A model generated the notes under the pieces. It did not search any database. It had not been told where the DNA came from and saw only the letters and a list, made by a program, of their open reading frames with translations. Shown here piece after piece: positions 15,446 to 22,226 of a stretch of DNA of 24,939 bases. Each line of letters begins with the position of its first letter. Positions within the stretch are counted from its first letter, which is position 1. Both the position numbers and the translations under genes were made by a program. Source of the DNA: JBBIND01 sp037444075 (GTDB lineage Bacteria; Acidobacteriota; Terriglobia; Bryobacterales; Bryobacteraceae); assembly GCA_037444075.1 (NCBI GenBank), contig JBBIND010000064.1, positions 1 through 24,939 of the forward strand. Reading direction: 5' to 3'.

Positions 15446-16785
15446 TCCCTCCCGACATCCGCGACCTGTTCCTGGGGCTGGCGCGGCACCCGTCTTTCCA
15501 GGAGCTGTTGCGGCGTCTGCTCGGACCGGAATCAGCGCGCGGGCCTGTCGCGGCCTCGCTGTCCGGGCTGACGCTGCCCGCGAAAGCGCTGTACATCGCC
15601 CTGCTGCGGCTCTTCACCGAGCGCCCGGTAGTCGTTCTGACGGCCGGCGGGCGCCAGGCTGAGGCGTTGTTCGATAACCTAACCACCTTCCACGAGTTGC
15701 TGGCCACCACGCGCTCCGCGGCCCGCCCGCTCCTTCTCCCTGCCTTCGACGTGCTGCCTTACCGGGGTCTCGCGCCCCACTCGGAAATCCTCGAGCTTCG
15801 CGCCATAGGCCTTTGGAGAATGGCTCGCGGCGAGGCCCCCATCACCGTGGCCCCCGCCGCCTCGGCATTGTACCGGCTGGAATCGGCCGGCTTCTATCTG
15901 AACCTGGCTTTGACGCTGCGCACAGGCGAAGAAGTCGACATGAACGACGTAGCCGTGCATTTGGAAAGCGTCGGCTACCAGCGCCGCGAGCCGGTGGAGA
16001 TGGTGGGCGAGTACTCCATCCGCGGCGGCATTCTCGACGTCTTTCCCGCCGACAGCCGTCAGCCCGTCCGGGTAGAGTTCTTTGGCGACACCATCGAGTC
16101 GCTGCGCCGTTTCGATCCGGAAACTCAGCGCTCCGTGACCAAGATCCCGGAGTGCCTGCTGTTGCCGCTGCTCGAATGCCCCCGCTCCGCCACTCTGCTT
16201 GATGAGCTTTCCGATTACGCTCCGCCGGGGACTCCGCCCGGCGAGCCCTTCCCCGGTTGGGAGTTCTTCGCGCCGCTCGTCCGCCCGCGCCCGGACACGC
16301 TGCTATCACTCACTCCCCGCGCCCTGCTGGTGCTGGACGAACCTGAGCAGATCGCGTCAGCCGCGGACAGGCTGTGGGAACGCCTGCGGGAACCCTCCGT
16401 AGCCGAACTGCAGGATCCTGCCGCCTGCTTCCTTGAATGGGGGGCTCTGCGCGAACAGGCGGAGCAACATTCCCACATTCTCTTGCGCGAACTCGAACTC
16501 GTCGGTTTGCCCGCGGCCGGGCAACGCGAGCCTTTGCGGATCGCCTCCCGGCCCTCCCCGGCTTTTCACGGGAATTTGCCCATCGCCGTGGCTGAAGTGC
16601 GGGCTCTCGTTCAGCGCGGCCACCGCGTGGTCTTCCTGGCTCCTTCCATCGGAGCCTTGGAGAGACTGGCCGACATCTTCGCCGAGTATGCCCTCCCCTT
16701 CCAACTTGGATTGGATGCCGGTGAGACCGTGCCGCCGTACCTTGCCGAACGCGCTTACCTCGCCGGCGCCGGCGCGGCGAGGTAG
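15442..16785 (+). CDS. mfd: Mfd transcription-repair coupling factor, N-terminal part (reading frame interrupted)
   Basis: These 447 residues cover the UvrB-like domains D1-D3 of Mfd, which bind UvrA and auto-inhibit the motor. LPAFDVLPYRGLAPHSEILELR, YQRREPVEMVGEYSIRGGILDVFP and PVRVEFFGDTIESLRRFDPETQRS match that region. The frame ends at a TAG (16783-16785) in the sequence LAGAGAAR, inside a 62-base insertion. Without the insertion the same frame reads straight on into the C-terminal part, giving 1162 residues against 1148 for E. coli Mfd. As written, this fragment has no translocase. TTG at 15442 is taken as start because it overlaps the hldE stop and family homology begins soon after; no strong Shine-Dalgarno is visible. 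Confidence 0.85.
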   Translation: MIPPDIRDLFLGLARHPSFQELLRRLLGPESARGPVAASLSGLTLPAKALYIALLRLFTERPVVVLTAGGRQAEALFDNLTTFHELLATTRSAARPLLLPAFDVLPYRGLAPHSEILELRAIGLWRMARGEAPITVAPAASALYRLESAGFYLNLALTLRTGEEVDMNDVAVHLESVGYQRREPVEMVGEYSIRGGILDVFPADSRQPVRVEFFGDTIESLRRFDPETQRSVTKIPECLLLPLLECPRSATLLDELSDYAPPGTPPGEPFPGWEFFAPLVRPRPDTLLSLTPRALLVLDEPEQIASAADRLWERLREPSVAELQDPAACFLEWGALREQAEQHSHILLRELELVGLPAAGQREPLRIASRPSPAFHGNLPIAVAEVRALVQRGHRVVFLAPSIGALERLADIFAEYALPFQLGLDAGETVPPYLAERAYLAGAGAAR

Positions 16786-16837
16786 ACTTCCGCCCGCTCG
16801 CCCATCCAGCGGAAGTTCCCCTCGCCGGCGCCGGCGC
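16776..16837. repeat. 62-bp near-palindromic insertion in mfd, flanked by an 18-bp direct repeat
   Basis: CCTCGCCGGCGCCGGCGC occurs at 16758-16775 and again at 16820-16837, exactly 62 bases apart. Between them lies an inverted copy of the flank: TACCTCGCCG at 16756-16765 pairs with CGGCGAGGTA at 16775-16784, and ACTTCCGC (16786-16793) pairs with GCGGAAGT (16809-16816). The whole segment is thus an imperfect palindrome with ~19-base arms and a ~15-base loop. Removing 62 bases rejoins the two mfd frames with no residue lost from the family pattern. It could be a template-switch duplication, a small mobile palindrome, or an assembly error. Confidence 0.75.
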
Positions 16838-16862
16838 CGGAGTCTGCCTGCTGAAGGCCAGG

Positions 16863-18992
16863 TTGCCGCGCGGAGTGATCCTGCCGGAAAGCTCCGTCGC
16901 GCTGTTCGGATCCGAGGACCTGTTTGACACCTCCGAGCTCGTCGCCCGCCCGGCGCCAACCGTCAGCCGCTTGTCCGCCTTCACGAGCGGCGTCACCGAC
17001 CTGAAGCCAGGTGACTACGTAGTGCACGCCACGCACGGCGTCGGCCGCTTCCACGGTGTCCGCGAAATTGAGCACGGAGAACAGAAGGGCGATTTCATGT
17101 TGCTCGAGTACGCGGGCGACAGCCGCCTCTACGTTCCCCTGACCCGCATGGACCTGGTGCACAAGTTCCGCGGAGCCGGCGAGAGTCCGCCTCCTCTGGA
17201 CCGCATCGGCGGCGCCAGCTGGGAGCGCACCAAGAGCCGCGTCAAAGGCCGCATGCGGGACATGGCCGATGAACTGCTCCGCCTCTACGCCGAACGCCGC
17301 CTCGCTTCGGGTTACTCCTTCTCCGCCGACAGCAACTGGCAGCGTGAGTTCGAGGACGCCTTCGAGCACGCGGAAACGGCGGATCAGTTGACCGCCATCA
17401 CCGACATCAAACGCGACATGGAGAGTGCCCAGCCGATGGACCGGCTGCTCTGCGGCGACGTCGGCTATGGCAAAACCGAGGTCGCCATGCGGGCTGCCTT
17501 CAAGGCGCTCGGTGACGGGAAGCAGGTCGCCGTCCTGGCCCCCACCACCGTCCTGTGCTTCCAGCACGCGGAAACGTTCAGGCGCCGCTTCGCCGCCTTT
17601 CCGGTCCGGGTCGAGATGATCAGCCGCTTCCGTTCTCCGAAGGAGATCAAGGACGTGCTGGCGGATACCGCCGACGGCAAGGTGGACATTCTCATCGGCA
17701 CACACCGCCTGCTTTCCGAGGACGTGGTCTTCCGCGATCTCGGTGTGCTGATTGTGGACGAAGAGCAGCGCTTCGGCGTCCGCCACAAAGAGCGCATCAA
17801 GCACCTCCGGAAGAACATCGACGTGCTCACCATGAGCGCCACTCCCATCCCGCGCACGCTGCACATGTCGCTGCTCGGGCTCCGCGATCTATCCGTCATC
17901 GAAACGCCGCCTAAGGACAGGCTTGCCATCCACACGGTGGTGGCTCACTTCCAGCCGGAATTGGTCCGCACCGCCATAGAGCAGGAGTTGGCCCGGGGAG
18001 GCCAGGTTTACTACATCCACAACCGCGTCGAAACCATTTGGCAGCGCGCCGCCGCCGTTCAGCAAATGCTGCCGGATTGCCGCGTGGCGGTCGGGCACGG
18101 ACAAATGGGCGAATCCGCCCTGGAGAAAGTGGTTCTCGGCTTCATGCGGCATGAGTCCGACGTCCTCGTCTCGACGACGATTGTCGAAAACGGACTGGAT
18201 ATCCCCTTGGCCAACACCATCATCATCGAGAACGCGGAACGCTATGGGCTGTCTGAGCTTTACCAGCTTCGGGGACGCGTCGGGCGTTCCAATCGCCGGG
18301 CTTACGCCTACCTGCTGGTGCCTGAAGACGCCGAACTCAGCGAGGTTGCCCGCAAGCGCCTGGCGGCGCTGCGTGAGTTCAGCGACCTCGGCGCCGGCTT
18401 CAAAATAGCCGCCCTCGACCTGGAAATCCGCGGCGCGGGCAACCTGCTGGGCGGGCAGCAACATGGCCACATCCACGTGGTCGGCTTCGACATGTACCTG
18501 CGTCTGCTGGAACAAACGGTTCAGGAAATCCGCGGTGAAGCCGTCCCGCTGGAAGTCCGCTCCACCATCAGCCTGGGGCTGGACCTGCGTATCCCCTCGG
18601 ATTACATAGCGGACGAGCAGCAACGGCTGCGGGCTTACAAGCGCATCGCCGACGCCGGCGAGTCCTCTCAGGCTTCTTCGGTTCTCTCCGAACTCGAAGA
18701 TCGTTACGGCGCCGCGCCCGAGCCGGTGCACCTGCTCTTGCGCTTTTCCCTGCTGAAGTGCGCCGCCGAAAAACTGGGCATCGAGACAATCGACCGCCGG
18801 GGCGGTTCTCTCAACATCAAGTTCCATGCCTCCGCCCAGGTTGACCCGCAGCGCCTCATGGACCTGGTGAGAGCCTCGCCGGGCGCGCAGTTCACGCCTG
18901 CCGGGGTCCTCCGTATGCCCGCGCCTTCGGCCCCCGAACCGGCGGCTCTCCTGAAGATCCTGGCGGACGTGTTGCTGCAACTCTCGCCTTGA
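16863..18992 (+). CDS. mfd: Mfd transcription-repair coupling factor, C-terminal part (RNAP-binding, translocase, D7)
   Basis: The 709-residue frame carries the RNA-polymerase interaction domain (PGDYVVHATHGVGRFHGV), then the RecG-like SF2 translocase. Walker A is GDVGYGKTEVAMRAA, with its Lys at 657 if the gene is rejoined. The later motifs are LAPTTVL, GTHRLLSEDVVF, VDEEQRFGV, MSATPIPRTL, YIHNRVETI, STTIVENGLDIP and the TRG motif ELYQLRGRVGRSNRRAYAYLL. D7 follows (LGLDLRIPSDYI..., then a small C-terminal fold). In the cell Mfd pushes stalled polymerase off lesions and recruits UvrA. The TTG start given is only the first possible start codon after the insertion; homology in this frame extends upstream to about 16838 (GVCLLKARLPRGVILPES). 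Whether this piece is made alone is unknown. Confidence 0.85.
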   Translation: MPRGVILPESSVALFGSEDLFDTSELVARPAPTVSRLSAFTSGVTDLKPGDYVVHATHGVGRFHGVREIEHGEQKGDFMLLEYAGDSRLYVPLTRMDLVHKFRGAGESPPPLDRIGGASWERTKSRVKGRMRDMADELLRLYAERRLASGYSFSADSNWQREFEDAFEHAETADQLTAITDIKRDMESAQPMDRLLCGDVGYGKTEVAMRAAFKALGDGKQVAVLAPTTVLCFQHAETFRRRFAAFPVRVEMISRFRSPKEIKDVLADTADGKVDILIGTHRLLSEDVVFRDLGVLIVDEEQRFGVRHKERIKHLRKNIDVLTMSATPIPRTLHMSLLGLRDLSVIETPPKDRLAIHTVVAHFQPELVRTAIEQELARGGQVYYIHNRVETIWQRAAAVQQMLPDCRVAVGHGQMGESALEKVVLGFMRHESDVLVSTTIVENGLDIPLANTIIIENAERYGLSELYQLRGRVGRSNRRAYAYLLVPEDAELSEVARKRLAALREFSDLGAGFKIAALDLEIRGAGNLLGGQQHGHIHVVGFDMYLRLLEQTVQEIRGEAVPLEVRSTISLGLDLRIPSDYIADEQQRLRAYKRIADAGESSQASSVLSELEDRYGAAPEPVHLLLRFSLLKCAAEKLGIETIDRRGGSLNIKFHASAQVDPQRLMDLVRASPGAQFTPAGVLRMPAPSAPEPAALLKILADVLLQLSP

Positions 18993-19002
18993 ATGTCGGA
19001 TA

Positions 19003-20157
19003 ATGATGGCGAAAGCAATGTATTTCCGTTTTCTTCACCTTGGACTCCTCTGTGCGGCGCTTGCCACGGCTTCCGATGTGGTCGTTGTCGAGGAGATTGT
19101 CGCAAAGGTCAACGGCGACATCGTCACACGCATTGACCTGGAGCGCTCCCGCCTGCAATTGCTGGCGGAACTGGAACAACGCAAACTCACGGGTCCGGCG
19201 CTGGAACAGGCCCTCGCCGAGCGGTCCAAAGATCTTCTCCGCGACCGCATCGACCAACTCCTTCTCATTCAGAAGGCCAACGAACTCAGCATCAACGTGG
19301 ATGCGGAGCTGTCCAAGCAGATGGCCGAACTCCAGTTGCAGTTCCGGTTGGGCGACCAGGACAAGTTCCAGGCGTTCATCCGCGAGCAGACCGGCATGTC
19401 GTTTGAGGACTACCGCGCCGAGCTTAGGAACAGCATGCTCACCCAACGCGTCATCCGGCAGGAAGTGGGCAGCCGCATCAACATTCCCCGCGCTGAGGTG
19501 GTCCGCTACTACGAGGAGAACAAGAACGAATTCGTGCGCGAAGAACGCGTCTTTCTGCGCGAGATCCTGCTTTCCACCGAGAACCGCGACGCGGACGCCA
19601 TTGCCGCCATCGAGAAGAAAGCCCAGGATCTTGTTGCCCGGGCCCGCAAGGGCGAGCGTTTCGGCGAACTGGCGCGCGACAACTCGGACGCCGTCACCGC
19701 CCGTAACCACGGAGATCTGGGCGGGTTCAAACGGGGAGAGTTGCGCAAGGAGATCGAAGACGTGGTTTGGAGCAGCGGCCGGGGACACGTGACGGACCCG
19801 GTCCGCCTCGACAATGGATTCCTGATCCTGAGGGTTGAGGAGCGCCACACCGCGGGCATTCCGCCGATTGAGGAGGTGGAATCCGAGATCATGGAGCGGT
19901 TGTACATGCCTCGTTTTCAGCCCCGCATCCGCGAGTACCTCACCGCTCTGCGACAAGACGCTTTCCTTGAAGTGAAGGAAGGCCACGTCGATACATCCGC
20001 GGCTCCCGGCAAGGACACGCGCTGGCGTGACCCTGCCGAGCTGAGGGCCGAAACCATCACCAAGGAAGAAGTGGCCACCCGCCTGCGGAGTCGGCGTATG
20101 CTCTGGATGGTGCCTATTCCTTTCACCCAGATCAGCACCACGAGCCGGTCCAGGTAG
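19003..20157 (+). CDS. SurA/PpiC-type periplasmic peptidyl-prolyl isomerase and chaperone
   Basis: The 384-residue exported protein has a signal peptide (core FLHLGLLCAALATA). A SurA N-terminal chaperone region follows (EEIVAKVNGDIVTRIDLERS, 30-49; QLLLIQKANELSINVD; MSFEDYRAELRNSMLTQRVI). A parvulin PPIase domain lies at ~181-282 (VFLREILLS, KGERFGELARDNSDA, GDLGGFKRGEL, VTDPVRLDNGFLILRVEER). It probably escorts outer-membrane proteins through the periplasm. E. coli SurA has two parvulin domains; this has one. Two ATGs at 19003/19006 and one at 19018 compete as start, with none clearly supported by a ribosome site. It follows mfd by 10 bases. Confidence 0.85.
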   Translation: MMAKAMYFRFLHLGLLCAALATASDVVVVEEIVAKVNGDIVTRIDLERSRLQLLAELEQRKLTGPALEQALAERSKDLLRDRIDQLLLIQKANELSINVDAELSKQMAELQLQFRLGDQDKFQAFIREQTGMSFEDYRAELRNSMLTQRVIRQEVGSRINIPRAEVVRYYEENKNEFVREERVFLREILLSTENRDADAIAAIEKKAQDLVARARKGERFGELARDNSDAVTARNHGDLGGFKRGELRKEIEDVVWSSGRGHVTDPVRLDNGFLILRVEERHTAGIPPIEEVESEIMERLYMPRFQPRIREYLTALRQDAFLEVKEGHVDTSAAPGKDTRWRDPAELRAETITKEEVATRLRSRRMLWMVPIPFTQISTTSRSR

Positions 20158-20167
20158 GTTCGCCCGG

Positions 20168-21253
20168 ATGAAATCGCCTTACGTCAACGAGCTGCAGCTC
20201 GGTCCTCTGGCTTCGGCCACGTTTCTGGTGCAGTCCAAGGAGGTGCGCCAAAAACGCACCGGTGAGCCGTTTCTTTCGCTCTCGTTGTCGGACCGGACGG
20301 GCGACATTGAAGCCAAGATGTGGGACGGCGTCGCTGGAGTAGCGGAGACCTTTGACCGCGACGATTTCGTCCAGGTCAAGGGCCAGATTCAGCTTTTCCA
20401 GAACCGCCCGCAGATTACGATTCACAAGCTGATCCGCATCGACGAAGCCGGCGTCGATTTTGCCGATTTCTTCCCTGCCTCCACGCGCGACCCGGAGGAG
20501 ATGTTCGCGGAACTGCGCACCGTCATCGCCGGCATTGGCAACCCGCACCTGCAGGCTCTGCTCACGGCCATCTTCGCGGATGAGGAGATTGCGCGCGGTT
20601 TCCGCACCGCGCCGGCCGCCAAGATCGTTCACCACGCCTACCTGGGCGGCCTCATCGAGCACGTTCTTTCGCTTTGCCACCTGGCCCGGTTCGCGGCCTC
20701 GCACTACCCTGGCGTGGATCTTGACCTTCTGCTGGCCGGCGTGATTCTTCACGACCTCGGGAAGATACGCGAACTCAGCTACGCCCGCGCGTTTTCTTAC
20801 ACGGACCAGGGCCAATTGCTCGGACACATGATGATCGCCCTGCGCATCATCGCTGAGAAGGCCGCGCAGACGCCGGACTTCCCGCCGCGCCTGCGGGACC
20901 TGCTGGAGCACATGATCATCAGCCACCACGGCGAACTGGAATTCGGCTCCCCCAAAATACCGCTGTTCCGCGAAGCTCTCCTGTTGCACTTCCTCGACAA
21001 CCTGGACTCCAAGATGGAACTGACTCGCGTTCTGCTCGAGAAGGATCGTTTGACCGAAGGCTCCTGGACGCCCTACAACAGTGCTCTCGAACGAGCCTTG
21101 CTAAAAACCGGGCTCTACTTGAATCCTGAACCGGCTGCCCCCGAGCGCACCCCGGCCCAACCCGCGCCAGCCGCGCAGATTGCCGGGCGCCGCCAGCGGA
21201 ACCTCTCTCTTTTTGCGGAGAAGCTCCAGGGCGCCATCGGAGAGGAGTCCTAG
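20168..21253 (+). CDS. YhaM-type 3'-5' exoribonuclease (OB fold plus HD domain)
   Basis: The 361-residue cytoplasmic protein has an N-terminal OB-fold nucleic-acid-binding region (FLVQSKEVRQKRTGEPFLSL, GDIEAKMWDG, DFVQVKGQIQLFQNRPQITI) and a C-terminal HD phosphohydrolase domain. The HD domain shows HHAYLGGLIEHVLS (155-168), GVILHDLGKIRELS (191-204) with His195-Asp196 as metal ligands, and ISHHGELEFGSPKIP (251-265), typical of YhaM/CBF1. The family degrades RNA (and ssDNA) 3' to 5' with Mn2+. The last ~50 residues are a Pro/Ala-rich tail. It begins 10 bases after the SurA-like stop and is followed directly by the BlaI-type gene. Confidence 0.87.
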   Translation: MKSPYVNELQLGPLASATFLVQSKEVRQKRTGEPFLSLSLSDRTGDIEAKMWDGVAGVAETFDRDDFVQVKGQIQLFQNRPQITIHKLIRIDEAGVDFADFFPASTRDPEEMFAELRTVIAGIGNPHLQALLTAIFADEEIARGFRTAPAAKIVHHAYLGGLIEHVLSLCHLARFAASHYPGVDLDLLLAGVILHDLGKIRELSYARAFSYTDQGQLLGHMMIALRIIAEKAAQTPDFPPRLRDLLEHMIISHHGELEFGSPKIPLFREALLLHFLDNLDSKMELTRVLLEKDRLTEGSWTPYNSALERALLKTGLYLNPEPAAPERTPAQPAPAAQIAGRRQRNLSLFAEKLQGAIGEES

Positions 21254-21652
21254 GTGCGCCGCCCCGCTCCCCCCAGAGAAATCCCGCCACCCCTGGAGTT
21301 GGAGTGTCTGAAGGCGCTTTGGCGCTCCGGCGAAGCCAGCGTCCGCGACGTCCGCGGCCTGCTGCTTGAAAACCGCCGCCTGGCCTATACCACGGTCATG
21401 ACGGTCCTGGACCGGCTCGTCCGGCGCGGTCATGCAGGCCGCCGCAAGCAGGGCCGCGCCTTCGTCTACTATCCGGTGGCGGACCGTAACCGCCTCCGCG
21501 GCCTGGCGCTGCGCCAGTTCCTGGATTCGTTCTTTGATGGATCTGAGGAGGCGCTGCTCGCGTACCTCCAAAACGGGACGGCGCCGCCCCCGGCTAGGCA
21601 GCAGAGCGAACCGTCCCAGCTCGAAGAACCCCTCGACGCCGCCTTGCTGTAG
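21254..21652 (+). CDS. BlaI/MecI/CopY-family winged-helix transcriptional repressor
   Basis: The 132-residue protein starts with GTG directly after the YhaM-type stop, with GGAGAGGAG just upstream. Residues ~15-74 form the BlaI winged helix: ELECLKALWRSGEASVRDVRGLL, then LAYTTVMTVLDRLVRRGHAGRRKQGRAFVYYP, where TTVMTVLDRL is the DNA-recognition helix. In BlaI/MecI a sensor peptidase (BlaR1, M56 family) cuts the repressor. No such gene is adjacent here, which is common for this family in Acidobacteriota. The C-terminal tail is acidic and shorter than in BlaI. Targets are unknown; autoregulation and control of its own operon are possibilities. Confidence 0.85.
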   Translation: MRRPAPPREIPPPLELECLKALWRSGEASVRDVRGLLLENRRLAYTTVMTVLDRLVRRGHAGRRKQGRAFVYYPVADRNRLRGLALRQFLDSFFDGSEEALLAYLQNGTAPPPARQQSEPSQLEEPLDAALL

Positions 21653-21767
21653 CCGCGGGCGGATGCAGCCTCACAGAAATGTGTCGCTCTCAAAGTGCGG
21701 GCACAACCGGTTAAGGACTCAACCTGGTCCCTGAGCCCGTTACAATCTGTGCCCACTCGCGGCTCCC

Positions 21768-22091
21768 CTAAAGTTCAACGATGATTTCCGGATCCTCGCT
21801 GACGGGGCCCGACGAAGTCGTGACGGTAGCTGTGTACTTGTAAGTATTGGGATTGGCGCTATCCAACACCGCGTCTCCAACCGCCTGGTTCTTGCGCCCT
21901 GAGTAGGACGCCTGCGGGAATGGACTGCCGGCGTCGAATCTCACTTCGAAATCGCCGTCGGCACTGGTCCAGCGAACCCGGTCTCTGCGTTTGGCTCTCA
22001 CGCTCTTTGCGTTGGCGTTGTTGTTGTTCTCGTCCTGGTAGTCCAGTTGTCCTGTGCTGGTCACCACGATCTTGATACGTGGATTCGGCAT
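21768..22091 (-). CDS. Unknown small protein, probably beta-sandwich
   Basis: I do not recognise this 107-residue protein. It has no signal peptide, a run ENNNNANAK (21-29), a basic patch RAKRRDRVRW (32-41), and alternating hydrophobic residues suggesting a beta-sandwich of 6-8 strands. Features include FPQASYSGRK (58-67), PNTYKYTATV (81-90) and SEDPEIIVEL at the end. The YKYTATV/PEIIVE pattern resembles small cupredoxin-like or Ig-like folds, but copper ligands are not evident. AGAGGAGG (22098-22105, minus strand) six bases before the ATG is among the strongest ribosome sites in the window, so it may be well expressed. It lies just downstream of the large kinase on the same strand. Confidence 0.7.
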   Translation of the reverse strand: MPNPRIKIVVTSTGQLDYQDENNNNANAKSVRAKRRDRVRWTSADGDFEVRFDAGSPFPQASYSGRKNQAVGDAVLDSANPNTYKYTATVTTSSGPVSEDPEIIVEL

Positions 22092-22174
22092 ATCTCTCCT
22101 CCTCTTAGTCGCTCTTCACTCCAGTACTCTACGCAAGGCGCCGGCCCCTGCGGGCTGGAGGTTCTGCGCCCCCA

Positions 22175-22217
22175 CAGGTCCACAGGACCTGCCCTTCAGC
22201 AGCCTCCACAGGCAGGT
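22175..22217 (-). terminator. Overlapping hairpins between the kinase gene and the small protein gene
   Basis: CAGGTCC-ACA-GGACCTG (22175-22191) is a perfect 7-pair hairpin. Its right arm region also pairs with another partner: ACCTGCC (22187-22193) with GGCAGGT (22211-22217). The two stems share bases and so exclude each other. They lie 10-52 bases after the kinase stop on the minus strand, where a terminator or attenuator before the small gene would be expected. No U-run is seen, so the role is open. Confidence 0.35.
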
Positions 22218-22226
22218 TGTCCAAAT

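Noticed and set aside
16755..16865. Programmed frameshift in mfd
   Set aside because: There is no slippery run or stop-coupled signal; the 62-base direct-repeat offset explains the frame loss fully and exact deletion restores it.
17889..18980. Long minus-strand frame opposite mfd
   Set aside because: Shadow frame; composition is typical of antisense to GC-rich coding sequence and the mfd motifs on the plus strand are unmistakable.
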